Below, in pieces: positions 7,324 to 16,431 of a stretch of DNA of 64,000 nucleotides. Source of the stretch: an uncultured Roseburia sp. (GTDB taxonomy: Bacteria > Bacillota > Clostridia > Lachnospirales > Lachnospiraceae); NCBI GenBank assembly GCA_946002055.1, contig CAMFYL010000003.1, forward strand, positions 1 through 64,000, in the 5' to 3' direction. The stretch's first letter is position 1. Every line of letters begins with the position of its first letter. A program made the position numbers and the translations under genes. The notes under the pieces are model-generated. The model was not told where the DNA came from. It saw nothing but the letters and a program-made list of their open reading frames with translations, and ran no database searches.

Positions 7324-10300
7324 TTGCGTAAGCGTATCTGGCGAATGTCAGAAGACAAGTTTGATAACAGAAGAACGAAGCTGATTCTTCCCTCCGAGAA
7401 GCTTGAGATCATCGGGAAAGAGGGAGGCAAGGTTTCAGGCGAATTTTCTTTTTCCAGCGGTGATGACATTCCCTTGAAGGGCATTGTTTATTCCTCCAAT
7501 CCATATGTGAGGATTATAAAGCCGCAGTTTGCAGGGACAGAGATTACCATTCGCTATGACGTAATAGGTCAGCATTATGCAGAGGGGGATTCACTCCGGG
7601 GTTATTTCACAATTGTGTATAACGGGGGAGAGCATCGCCTTCCTTTTGATGTTCATTTTCAGGGGGATAAACTTCTATGCTCCACAGGTGAGCTCACATC
7701 CCTAAAGCAGTTTGCAGAATTTGCCAAGGGCCATTGGAATGAGGCAATGCAGCTGTTTTATTCCGGGACGTTTGCCCGGTTTATGGAGCGATTTGATATA
7801 CAATATCGCCTTTTATATGCAGGCTATCGCAGAGCGTTGCCATCATCAGCCAATATGGAAGAGTTCTTGGTGGCTGCAGGCGTAAAGGAAGCTGTTTCTT
7901 TTTCCGTAAATGAAACAGAAGTAAACTTCTACGGCGTAACAGAGAATCGAAAGGAGACCTTGCTGATTACAAAGTCTTCTTGGGGACACATTGAGATTTC
8001 CGTGGAAAGCGACAGCGATTTTGTTACGGTGGAGAAAGAATACATAACATCAGATTTCTTTTTGGGTAGCACGATGCTTCTCAATTACTATATTCACAAG
8101 AATCGTATGCATGCCGGCAAGAACTATGCTCGAATCACCTTTTCTTGTAAGGGGATCATCCACGAAGTACAGATTATGGCATCCTTTGAACGGGAGGGCG
8201 CTCAAAGACGGTGGAATCATCGCCAGATGAAACGCGAGAGAATACTTCTCACACAGATATACGAGGATTTTCGCTTCCGACGCATTACAACAGGTGATTG
8301 GTGCGAGCAGTCCATAGCGCTTCTTGAAGATATGATTCGAATGGAGCCGGATAACTGTTGGCTCCAGCTGATGAAAGCCCAGTGCTATATTGTGAATAAA
8401 CAGCGTCAGGAGGCCCTTTGGATTATTCAGGATATGAAGAGAGATATCCCGGACAAGGCTGGGGCAGAGTGGGCGTATCTTTTATATTTGTGTACCTTGA
8501 TTGAACAGGAAGAAAGCTATGTAAATCGTCTGACCAAGGAGATAGAAGTAATCTTTCGTCAGCATCCGGAGGATGACAGAATCTTTTGGTTCTTAAGCTT
8601 TCTTCGAGAAGAATATGTCAGTGATCATGCCAGAAGGCTTTCTGATATTTGTCAGTGGATTGCTTCGGGAAACGCATCTCCGTTTTTCCTAATCGAAGCC
8701 TATTCACTGATGCAACAGGACCCCTATCTGGTGCATGAATTTTTACCGGTGAATCTTCAGATTCTTTATTGGGCAGCCAGAAGAGGTGTCCTGACCAAAG
8801 AATTGGCCCTTCAGGTGTCACATATTATTGAGCGTGAGAATCACTTTTCGGAAAAGATTTGGTATGTGATCGAAAAAGCATATGAAGTATTCCCGGATGA
8901 TGAGTTTTTCAGAAATATTGTTGCATTTTTGCTTCGCAATGAATTGTATCAGGAAAGATTTTTATCATGGTATCGCAAGGGGATAGAGGCAGAACTTCGC
9001 CTAAATGGTTTGTACGAGGCGTTTATGCTGACCTTGCCGGATAACAGCACAGAGAGTCTGCCGCCAATGCTGGTGCATTACTTCCGGTATAGCTGTAATC
9101 TACCCTATCAGAAGAAGGCACTTTTATATGCCAATATTATTTTGAACCGAAAAGATATTCCGCACTTATATCAGCAGTATCTTCGTGCCATGGAACTCTT
9201 TGCAATTGAGCAGATGAAGGCGAATCGTATGAACGATAATTTGGCTATTGTATATCAGAATGTGCTTGAGATGGGTGTTGTAGATAAGGATATGGCTGTG
9301 GCTGCAGCCGGTCTCATTTTTATGAAGAAGCTGGTTTGCATTATACCGGATATCACCCGGGTCTTTGTATACCAGGAGCAGTATGAAATGCCGATTGTTG
9401 TTCCGGTAACAGACGGCATTGCATACGTGCCTATCATATCGGCACATTTTCAGATTTTTATGGAGACAAGGCAGGGAACCCTTTTTACAGATAAGTTGGG
9501 ATATACCTTACAGCGACTGATGTTTCCGGACGCATATTTGGCAAAGCTCAGGACACTGGCGCCTCTTTCTCTTTCCTTCATTCTTTCCGATTTTGCAACG
9601 AAGGAAAGTGCAGAGGAGTTTTCTGTTGAAGACGTGAATAAGATTGATACCTTTATTCATTCTTCCTTGGTGTCTAAGTCCTACATTAGAAGCAAATATC
9701 CTATTCTCATTCAGTTTTTGCGCATGCATTGCCGTGAGGAATTACTGGAGAAGCATTTTGACTCTGAAGTGGACTATGACACCTTGGATTATACCATGAT
9801 GTGCTATGTGATAGAGCAAATCATAAATCGCAAGGAGTATCAGAGGGCTTATCAGCTCATGCAGGAATATGCAGCCTTAGAGGTGGATGCCAAGCTTATG
9901 CTTGAGATGTGCAAGGAACTGATTCTACAGACAAACTTTCAGCGAGATGAGTTTATGTTAAACTGGTGTGCATATCTTGCAAAACAGCATATGGCCACCC
10001 CGGAGACTATTATCTATTTGGCAGGTAATAGTGTGGGACCAACAAAGGATATGATTGAGCTTTGGAACATGGCCAAGGAAGAGGAGTTACACGTTCTTGA
10101 CTTGGAGGAAAACATCTTGTTCCAGGCATTATATGCAGAAAATGAGTTGGACAACATCCAGCCAATCTTTGCATCTTATATGACCAAGGGTAAGGACAAA
10201 ATGCTAGTGGAGGCTTATTTGAATTACTGGTCTCACGAATACATGTTAGCCCATGAGGGAATCCCGGAACAGTTCTTTACATATTTGGCATATTACTTCG

Positions 10301-10860
10301 ATCGGGAAATCCCGTTGAAGGAAAGTTGCAATTTGGCATATATGAAATTTTTGTCCGGCTTGGAACTGCTAAGTGACAGAGAGTTTAAGATACTAGACAA
10401 ACTTCTGCAGACGTATATTTTGCGAAATGTATATTTCAGCTTCTACCGCCAGGTGGATGAGAGACTTCGCATTAAATATCACTTGTATGACAAATACTTT
10501 GTGGAATATCGAGGAAATCCGGGTGATTGTATTACCATTGTCTATCGATATGGTGAGGGACAACCAAAGGAAGAGGAAATGGTTGAGATCTACGAAGGTA
10601 TCTTTGTAAAACAATTTGTAATCTTCTTTGGTGAGACCATTGAATACGAGCTGTACTCAGATCAGATTTCCGATTTGCCGGTGGCAAAAGATAAACTTGT
10701 GATTTCATCCCAACTGCAGGAGGGTAAGGCAGATCGATATGATTTGCTGAACCGGATGCAAAATGAATGGATTTACAATGAAAGAGATAAGCTTGCCCGG
10801 GATATGAAGCAGTACCAGGGCCTTGATCAAGTGACGAAACAACTATTTACCACGATATAA
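7324..10860 (+). CDS. Very large DUF5717-like protein: beta-sandwich N-terminus plus helical repeats
   Basis: A 1178-residue cytosolic-looking protein without signal peptide or membrane segments. The TTG at 7324 is preferred because AGGGAG lies seven bases upstream, while the next ATG (7345) has no ribosome site. Residues about 20-110 look like an Ig-type beta sandwich (short beta strands, PYVRIIKPQFAGTEITI). A helical piece follows (FAKGHWNEAMQLFYSGTFARF, about 137-157), then a second beta-rich domain to about 290. From about 300 to past 1000 the sequence is alpha-helical and repeat-like (for example WLQLMKAQCYIVNKQRQEAL), suggesting a TPR-like solenoid. The last 130 residues are beta-rich again. 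It resembles DUF5717 of Lachnospiraceae. No catalytic motif is visible and the function is unknown; a scaffold is plausible. It is the first gene of the five-gene operon. Confidence 0.7.
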   Translation: MRKRIWRMSEDKFDNRRTKLILPSEKLEIIGKEGGKVSGEFSFSSGDDIPLKGIVYSSNPYVRIIKPQFAGTEITIRYDVIGQHYAEGDSLRGYFTIVYNGGEHRLPFDVHFQGDKLLCSTGELTSLKQFAEFAKGHWNEAMQLFYSGTFARFMERFDIQYRLLYAGYRRALPSSANMEEFLVAAGVKEAVSFSVNETEVNFYGVTENRKETLLITKSSWGHIEISVESDSDFVTVEKEYITSDFFLGSTMLLNYYIHKNRMHAGKNYARITFSCKGIIHEVQIMASFEREGAQRRWNHRQMKRERILLTQIYEDFRFRRITTGDWCEQSIALLEDMIRMEPDNCWLQLMKAQCYIVNKQRQEALWIIQDMKRDIPDKAGAEWAYLLYLCTLIEQEESYVNRLTKEIEVIFRQHPEDDRIFWFLSFLREEYVSDHARRLSDICQWIASGNASPFFLIEAYSLMQQDPYLVHEFLPVNLQILYWAARRGVLTKELALQVSHIIERENHFSEKIWYVIEKAYEVFPDDEFFRNIVAFLLRNELYQERFLSWYRKGIEAELRLNGLYEAFMLTLPDNSTESLPPMLVHYFRYSCNLPYQKKALLYANIILNRKDIPHLYQQYLRAMELFAIEQMKANRMNDNLAIVYQNVLEMGVVDKDMAVAAAGLIFMKKLVCIIPDITRVFVYQEQYEMPIVVPVTDGIAYVPIISAHFQIFMETRQGTLFTDKLGYTLQRLMFPDAYLAKLRTLAPLSLSFILSDFATKESAEEFSVEDVNKIDTFIHSSLVSKSYIRSKYPILIQFLRMHCREELLEKHFDSEVDYDTLDYTMMCYVIEQIINRKEYQRAYQLMQEYAALEVDAKLMLEMCKELILQTNFQRDEFMLNWCAYLAKQHMATPETIIYLAGNSVGPTKDMIELWNMAKEEELHVLDLEENILFQALYAENELDNIQPIFASYMTKGKDKMLVEAYLNYWSHEYMLAHEGIPEQFFTYLAYYFDREIPLKESCNLAYMKFLSGLELLSDREFKILDKLLQTYILRNVYFSFYRQVDERLRIKYHLYDKYFVEYRGNPGDCITIVYRYGEGQPKEEEMVEIYEGIFVKQFVIFFGETIEYELYSDQISDLPVAKDKLVISSQLQEGKADRYDLLNRMQNEWIYNERDKLARDMKQYQGLDQVTKQLFTTI

Positions 10861-10869
10861 GAGGACAAA

Positions 10870-12108
10870 ATGGAGCAGGAAAACAAGGGACTGTATTTGG
10901 GAATTGATATCAACGCCAAATACACCATGATTAGCTATTATCAACTGCATATGTCAGAACCTCAGACCTTAAGTACGGTAATGGGCAGTGAGAGTTATCA
11001 GATTCCCACCTGCCTGGCCAAAAAGAGAGGGATGAGCCAGTGGTTCTTTGGACAAGAGGCCAAAGTAAAAGTGAAAAATAACGAGGCTCTTGCTGTAGAC
11101 GATTTGCTGCCAAAAGCCCTTGCAGATGAAGAGATTTACGTGGAACACGAGAAATACGCTGCCAGAGATTTGCTGGTGATTTTTTTGAAGAGAATGCTTT
11201 CCGTCTCCGGTATTGCATACAGCAGGTGGCCGATTTCGAAGGTTGTTATCACGGTAGATACTGTAAGTATGGAGTATATGGAATTGTTCTCCTCTGTGAT
11301 GGCAAAGCTTGAGATGGATGCAGCAAAGCTGATGCTGGTGGACTATCGAGAAGCCTTTTACTATTATGCACTCAACCAAAAGCCGGAGATTTTCTTACAT
11401 GATGTGGCTATGTTTGATTACCGGGGCTCCGATATGATTTCTTGTATCCTAGAGCGCAATCAGAGAACAACACCGCAGATGATTCATTTGATTCAGCAGA
11501 ATCACGGAAAACTATTTGACGATAAGGACAGACAATTTACAGAAATCTTAGAAAAGGTTTTTGAAGGCCGGATTGTCTCTGCTATTTATTTGATTGGTGA
11601 CGGTTTTGACGGCGATTGGACAAAAGTTTCCCTACAATATATGTGCCAGGGACGCAAGGTCTTTGTGGGAAAGAATCTGTATTCCAAGGGTGCCTGTTAT
11701 GCAGGTGCTGTGAAAGATAAACGGATTGACTGGCCGTTTGTATACATTGGAGAAAACGAACTTAAATTAAATCTATATTTAAAAGTTGTCCATAACAACG
11801 AGATGCAACTTCACACACTACTTACTGCCGGAGATAGCTGGTTTGAAAGTAAGGGGGAGTGTGAAGTGATTCTTGATGGTTCTCCGGAAATCGATATTTT
11901 TATTCAGGAGCCTGATAGCAGAGAGGCTCATATGGAGTCTCTGGAGCTTACAGATTTACCCAAGAGAGACAGACGAACCACAAGGCTTCGCATCACGGCA
12001 ACACCCACATCAGATCGAGATGTAACGATTTTGATTCGCGACTTGGGTTTTGGTGAGATTGCATCCTCTTCCAACAAAACTTGGGAACATAGAATAACCT
12101 TACAGTAG
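10870..12108 (+). CDS. Hsp70/actin-fold ATPase-like protein (DUF5716-like)
   Basis: A 412-residue protein. The N-terminus LYLGIDINAKYTMISYY matches the phosphate-1 loop pattern of Hsp70/actin ATPases, where GID begins a beta hairpin. VVITVDTVSMEYMELF and LMLVDYREAFYYYAL look like the middle of the nucleotide domain. SAIYLIGDGFDGDW followed by GRKVFVGKNLYSKGACYAGAV resembles the adenosine motif and the late ATPase helix of Hsp70-like proteins. From about residue 300 a beta-rich domain (LRITATPTSDRDVTILI) recalls a substrate-binding domain. It resembles DUF5716. AGAGG precedes the ATG, nine bases after the previous stop. ATP binding is inferred from fold motifs only. No DnaJ or GrpE partner is adjacent. 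Confidence 0.65.
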   Translation: MEQENKGLYLGIDINAKYTMISYYQLHMSEPQTLSTVMGSESYQIPTCLAKKRGMSQWFFGQEAKVKVKNNEALAVDDLLPKALADEEIYVEHEKYAARDLLVIFLKRMLSVSGIAYSRWPISKVVITVDTVSMEYMELFSSVMAKLEMDAAKLMLVDYREAFYYYALNQKPEIFLHDVAMFDYRGSDMISCILERNQRTTPQMIHLIQQNHGKLFDDKDRQFTEILEKVFEGRIVSAIYLIGDGFDGDWTKVSLQYMCQGRKVFVGKNLYSKGACYAGAVKDKRIDWPFVYIGENELKLNLYLKVVHNNEMQLHTLLTAGDSWFESKGECEVILDGSPEIDIFIQEPDSREAHMESLELTDLPKRDRRTTRLRITATPTSDRDVTILIRDLGFGEIASSSNKTWEHRITLQ

Positions 12109-12116
12109 GAGCAAAT

Positions 12117-12941
12117 ATGGGAGAATTAATACTTTGTACACAATCCATAGCGGCAAATCCATTTTTCCTGGAAGATACTTCTCTAAATATATACTCTATG
12201 GAGGAGATGAGCTATTATATTTACAACAATGTATATTTGTTAAATTCTGATTTTATTTCTGTCGAGCTTTGCAATTGGATGGGTAGAGAACTGGGGCTCC
12301 GTCAGTTGCAACAGCAGCTTCTAAATGCCAAGAAGGAAAATGCTCCCCTTCATGTATTAGTGGGAATGCTTCTTTCCCAGGTTGGATATTTATCCAAATC
12401 AGAGATTCGACAGGTTGTAGAGACCATTGCATCCTTTGAGAACAAAAGCAGTGTGGAATGTGAGAAGATGCGTGGGGATCGATTGATGGAGAAGGATAAA
12501 ATTGTGGATGCCATCTTTGAGTATGAGCATTTGCTTGATGATAACCCGGCGGGCAAAATGCCTCGAGAGTTCGAGGGAGATATTTGGCATAACTTAGGAA
12601 GCGCTTATGCCAGACTCTTTTTCTTTGATGAAGCAGCTAAGTGTTTTGAGCAGGCCTATATGCGGAATCACAAAGCAGTGTCTATGAGGATGATGCTGGC
12701 ATCTCTTCGCTGCAATAAGAATGAAGCAGCCTTTGACGAGCTGGTTGCTAAGTATTTCATTCCGGCAGATGAAGTGGCAAGCATTAAGGAAGAAGTAACT
12801 GCGTTAAGCAAACAGGCGGAAATTGCAGATTTTGGGCAACAGATAGATACATTGCTTCAAAATCATGAAGTCTTTGATAAAACTACATCTGAGATGTTGG
12901 GAAAGTGGAAACAGGAATACAATTTGTTGTGTCGTATTTAA
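12117..12941 (+). CDS. Small TPR-like helical protein of the five-gene operon
   Basis: A 274-residue, mostly helical protein with no signal peptide or membrane segment. Residues about 130-220 carry a TPR-like pattern: DAIFEYEHLLDDNPAGK, then IWHNLGSAYARLFFFDEAAKCFEQAYMRN. The N-terminal 100 residues match no family I recognise. The start follows the previous stop by eight bases, with TAGGAG formed across that stop, so translation is probably coupled. TPRs mediate protein-protein contacts, so it may link the Hsp70-like protein to the large solenoid protein. The function is unknown. Confidence 0.65.
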   Translation: MGELILCTQSIAANPFFLEDTSLNIYSMEEMSYYIYNNVYLLNSDFISVELCNWMGRELGLRQLQQQLLNAKKENAPLHVLVGMLLSQVGYLSKSEIRQVVETIASFENKSSVECEKMRGDRLMEKDKIVDAIFEYEHLLDDNPAGKMPREFEGDIWHNLGSAYARLFFFDEAAKCFEQAYMRNHKAVSMRMMLASLRCNKNEAAFDELVAKYFIPADEVASIKEEVTALSKQAEIADFGQQIDTLLQNHEVFDKTTSEMLGKWKQEYNLLCRI

Positions 12942-12953
12942 CATGGAGAACGT

Positions 12954-14138
12954 ATGCTATTTTTTGGAAAAGGAAGCAAGAAAAACAAAAAATTAGATGA
13001 TGCCTTCAATAAGGTGTATCAAGAGATACAAACCATTGAGGATTGGGATGATCCTAAGAAGCTGGAACACTATATCCTAGATGCATGTGAGCAGATTATT
13101 GCCATCACAAAAGAAATTGAAGGGGAACGTGCAGAGTACCGCATTGTTACATCCTACCTGACAGATATTCAAGCCATTGAAAAACTGCCAGAGAATAGGA
13201 TGAAAGAACTTAAGGAAGTGGCGTCAAACATTGTAGACTTAAACAATGCCAGAACCAATTATCTGAAGTCTTCCCATAATATTACAGAAGAACAGTTTCT
13301 TTTGATGGAGCAGGAGGAGGAAGATGTTCCTGCCATCATTCATCGTATGCTGGAACATGAACGTTATCAGGATGCAGTAAAAAAGGATAAGAATATCTTA
13401 GAGGCCCAGAAGAATCAGTGGGAAATGGAGAGAGAATCCATTATAGGTAAGCGGAAGCTGTTGAAGAGAATCGGTGTTGTACTCTTTGGATTCTATGCCA
13501 CACTTCTAGTACTGTTATTTGTAATTCAAGAATTCTCTAATTTTGATTTAACAATTGGATATCTCATACTTTTCTTCATTGGTGGCTTTGGCGCTTTTGG
13601 CATCTATATGCAGACCAATTTTATGAGGCGTGATATGCGTCAGGCCGTGCGTAATTACAATCAGGCTGTTAGTATGCTAAATGTCGTTCGTATGAAATAT
13701 GCCAATGTAACAAAGTCAGTGGAGTATACCAAGGACAAGTTTGGTGTCCACAGCTCTACAGAATTGAATTACGTGTGGGAACAGTATGTGGATGCAGTAA
13801 AAGAACGAGAGCGATTTGAGAAAAATAATGATGATTTGGAATACTTCAATGGTCGTATGATGCGTTTGTTAGAAAAGGTAAACCTTCATGATCGAAAAAT
13901 CTGGTTAAATCAGGCAAAAGCTTTGGTGGATGCCGATGAAATGATGGAAATTAAACATAATCTAGTTAAGCGGCGACAGAAAATCAGAGATCATATTGAA
14001 GATAACCGTCAGATTGTAAGAAGTGAGCGAAATGAAATTGATCAGCTTATGAAAGAGCATGAACACTATGTGCCTGAAATTGTTGAAATCATCAAATCAG
14101 TTGATAAGCTCTGCGGACTGAATGAAAAGGAGAGTTGA
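12954..14138 (+). CDS. Two-TM coiled-coil membrane protein of the five-gene operon
   Basis: A 394-residue protein. Two adjacent hydrophobic helices, VVLFGFYATLLVLLFVI (about 175-195) and LTIGYLILFFIGGFGAFGIYM (about 198-220), form a membrane hairpin. Long charged helices rich in Glu, Lys and Gln lie on both sides (about 1-170 and 230-394) and look like coiled coils. There is no signal peptide, so both arms are probably cytosolic. This is the only membrane anchor in the operon and could tether the other products to the membrane. The start follows the previous stop by 12 bases, with GGAG upstream. I do not recognise the family. Confidence 0.65.
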   Translation: MLFFGKGSKKNKKLDDAFNKVYQEIQTIEDWDDPKKLEHYILDACEQIIAITKEIEGERAEYRIVTSYLTDIQAIEKLPENRMKELKEVASNIVDLNNARTNYLKSSHNITEEQFLLMEQEEEDVPAIIHRMLEHERYQDAVKKDKNILEAQKNQWEMERESIIGKRKLLKRIGVVLFGFYATLLVLLFVIQEFSNFDLTIGYLILFFIGGFGAFGIYMQTNFMRRDMRQAVRNYNQAVSMLNVVRMKYANVTKSVEYTKDKFGVHSSTELNYVWEQYVDAVKERERFEKNNDDLEYFNGRMMRLLEKVNLHDRKIWLNQAKALVDADEMMEIKHNLVKRRQKIRDHIEDNRQIVRSERNEIDQLMKEHEHYVPEIVEIIKSVDKLCGLNEKES

Positions 14139-14157
14139 TCTCTAGGAGGATACTTAC

Positions 14158-16392
14158 ATGGAAGTAATGGAAGTAAAAAAGGGAGAAAAGATTGTTTGCC
14201 AACGCGATAAGGTGAAAAACTGGTATATCATCCAAAAGGGTACCGCTATGCTGACCTATGAATTTATCCAGAGCAAGTTAGGCCCCAACAGCATCATTGG
14301 TATTCTGGAGCAGGATTGGTTCCTGTGTGACTATGTTGCTTGTACGGATATGACACTGCTTGTTTTTCCATGTTCCAGTGTACAGGAGTTAAAACGCTTC
14401 TTGACTGCGCAGCCCATGATGAGACGTATTTTCCTTCGCTCTGCTTTAATGCAGCGCCATCAGCTTCTCTGTATTTATGCGGATCTGTTTAACAGAATTC
14501 GTCAGAATCAGCATTTTTTGGAGCGGGCGTATAATGAATTTACCATGATGTGCGCCAAGAATAAGCTTGATATTAAATCTCCTTTTGATATGACACAAAT
14601 CTCTCCTTTGGAAGTGACACATAAGGCTGAGAATTGGGAGATGAACAGCAGTAACAGCTTGATGACAGGTTACTTGGATGACTATCTCAATCTTTTAGAA
14701 AAGGATGAGAATATGTGTATCGGGGCTATTATGGAAGCCTCTGCCCAGATGCATCGTGTGGTTCGGGGTGTGGGTCAGTTGGCTGAGTATCTGAAGTACA
14801 ATAAGCATTTGTTACTCAGCACAAAAAAAATGGATATGTTCCACGCTCTCTTTGAGGTGGAACTTCAGTTGAAAAGCCAGAGAAAAGATACCACCGAAGT
14901 GGAGTCCTTGATTGAAGAACTTTTTGCCATGGTGGATAAGCTGGGGATTTATGATGCCAAAATCATAGAAGAGATGCACGCAGAATATGAGACAAAGACA
15001 GAGGCTATGGCTCCACTTGTAGAAACAACAGATGAAGACGACCTGTTGTATATCTTGTCTTTTGCGGGATATAATGACAGCGAAAAGGCTGAACTTTACA
15101 GCTTAATTTCCTCATATCCAAAGGCATTAGAAGCTGGTGAAAAGGATGAGACCGCTTACCAGATCAGGAGAAAACTGAATGTTGTTTTCTATGAGATTTA
15201 TGAGAAATGTTTCTTTGCTGCCATGGAACAAGGAGAACGGATTCCGGCAGTGCTGGAGATGTTTTTGAATTTTGGCTATATGGATCCAAAAGCGTTGGGA
15301 GAAGAAAACACAGATAATTTGTATGAGCTTTCTTCTCATATGGATTTGTGCGCATCCAACCACGTATTTACCGTGTATGAATGGCTGAAGGCTGTGTATC
15401 GCGGTGATAAAGAACCCTCCAAGAATGAGTTTGATATGGATTATCCTGCATATCTTCAGGAAATGTTCCGCTCCGGAGAAATCAAGAAGGAAGAGATTGC
15501 CATAAGAAAAGAGGATCCTGTGGCAAAGACACAGTTTGAGATTTCCAACATGTTTAAGGTGGTTAACCGCCTCACAAACGGAAATATATCAATGTTTAGC
15601 CCTGTATTATCCGATAGAGATATGATTAAGTTGCCGGATAAGATGCTTGTGACGGCGGCAAAGATTGATGAGGCACTGGATGCAATTCGCAAAGTAGATT
15701 ATTCTGTCTTCTATCGTGAGATTAACAATCACGGACTGGAACATGAGATGACAAATGAAGTGCTTATGAAAGAGATTTTACCGGATGTTATCTTGATGCC
15801 TAATGTTGGTAGCAGAGCTATGATGTGGCAGGAGACGGCAAGTATTAGAAACGATACACCTGCCAGATTTATGCTTCCAATCTTTACCTCTGTAGGTGTG
15901 GATGAAATGATGCTTGAGACTACGGGGCGTTATCGCTGGGAAATCTGCCGAAAAATTCAAGGTGTTCACTGGAATGATTTGCGTGACCCATCTCTCACCA
16001 GCGAGTACACGGATTATTTGCAGTTTTACCGCAAGAATCGTGAGTTGTCTGCAGATACAAGAGAGCAGATTAAGAGCGCGCTGGTTCGAGCAAAGAATAA
16101 CTACCGGGAGGTATTTGTAAAGGATTATCAGAATTGGATTAAATATGAGGCAAAGGGCGGTTTCCGTCTCAACAAATATGTGAGAAAAATTGTATTTACC
16201 TATTGCCCATTCTCGAAAGAGATTCGAGATGAACTTAAGAGTAATCCAATGTTTGGAGATTTTATCAATAAGCACGAGAGTAATATGAGACAAAAGCATA
16301 AACGCTTGGTGGCCGTGTATGAAAAGTATAAGCAGTCTGGTGGAGAGATTACACCAGAGATGAAGGCACATTTGCAGTACTTTGAGATGTAA
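14158..16392 (+). CDS. Large protein with degenerate cyclic-nucleotide-binding-like N-terminus
   Basis: A 744-residue protein preceded by a strong AGGAGG. Residues about 1-100 have the beta-roll pattern of cNMP-binding domains (KKGEKIVCQRDKVKNWYIIQKGTAML, then GPNSIIGILEQDWFLCDYVACTDMTLLVF). The phosphate-binding Arg of the usual GE...RxA cassette is absent, so cyclic nucleotide binding is doubtful. Residues 100-744 are helical and match nothing I recognise. There is no DNA-binding helix-turn-helix at the C-terminus, so it is not a CRP-type regulator. It is the last gene of the operon and ends at a terminator. It may be a sensor or structural subunit; the function is unknown. Confidence 0.65.
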   Translation: MEVMEVKKGEKIVCQRDKVKNWYIIQKGTAMLTYEFIQSKLGPNSIIGILEQDWFLCDYVACTDMTLLVFPCSSVQELKRFLTAQPMMRRIFLRSALMQRHQLLCIYADLFNRIRQNQHFLERAYNEFTMMCAKNKLDIKSPFDMTQISPLEVTHKAENWEMNSSNSLMTGYLDDYLNLLEKDENMCIGAIMEASAQMHRVVRGVGQLAEYLKYNKHLLLSTKKMDMFHALFEVELQLKSQRKDTTEVESLIEELFAMVDKLGIYDAKIIEEMHAEYETKTEAMAPLVETTDEDDLLYILSFAGYNDSEKAELYSLISSYPKALEAGEKDETAYQIRRKLNVVFYEIYEKCFFAAMEQGERIPAVLEMFLNFGYMDPKALGEENTDNLYELSSHMDLCASNHVFTVYEWLKAVYRGDKEPSKNEFDMDYPAYLQEMFRSGEIKKEEIAIRKEDPVAKTQFEISNMFKVVNRLTNGNISMFSPVLSDRDMIKLPDKMLVTAAKIDEALDAIRKVDYSVFYREINNHGLEHEMTNEVLMKEILPDVILMPNVGSRAMMWQETASIRNDTPARFMLPIFTSVGVDEMMLETTGRYRWEICRKIQGVHWNDLRDPSLTSEYTDYLQFYRKNRELSADTREQIKSALVRAKNNYREVFVKDYQNWIKYEAKGGFRLNKYVRKIVFTYCPFSKEIRDELKSNPMFGDFINKHESNMRQKHKRLVAVYEKYKQSGGEITPEMKAHLQYFEM

Positions 16393-16398
16393 TGTTTT

Positions 16399-16430
16399 GG
16401 GAACCCTTACAAGAGGGTTCCCATTATTTG
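16399..16430. terminator. Bidirectional terminator between the five-gene operon and cotJABC
   Basis: GGGAACCC (16399-16406) pairs with GGGTTCCC (16415-16422) around an 8-base loop. The plus strand continues ATTATTTGTTT. The minus strand runs into CAAAACATT. The hairpin ends 10 bases before the cotJC stop codon region, so it is placed between the two convergent units. Confidence 0.75.
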
Positions 16431-16431
16431 T

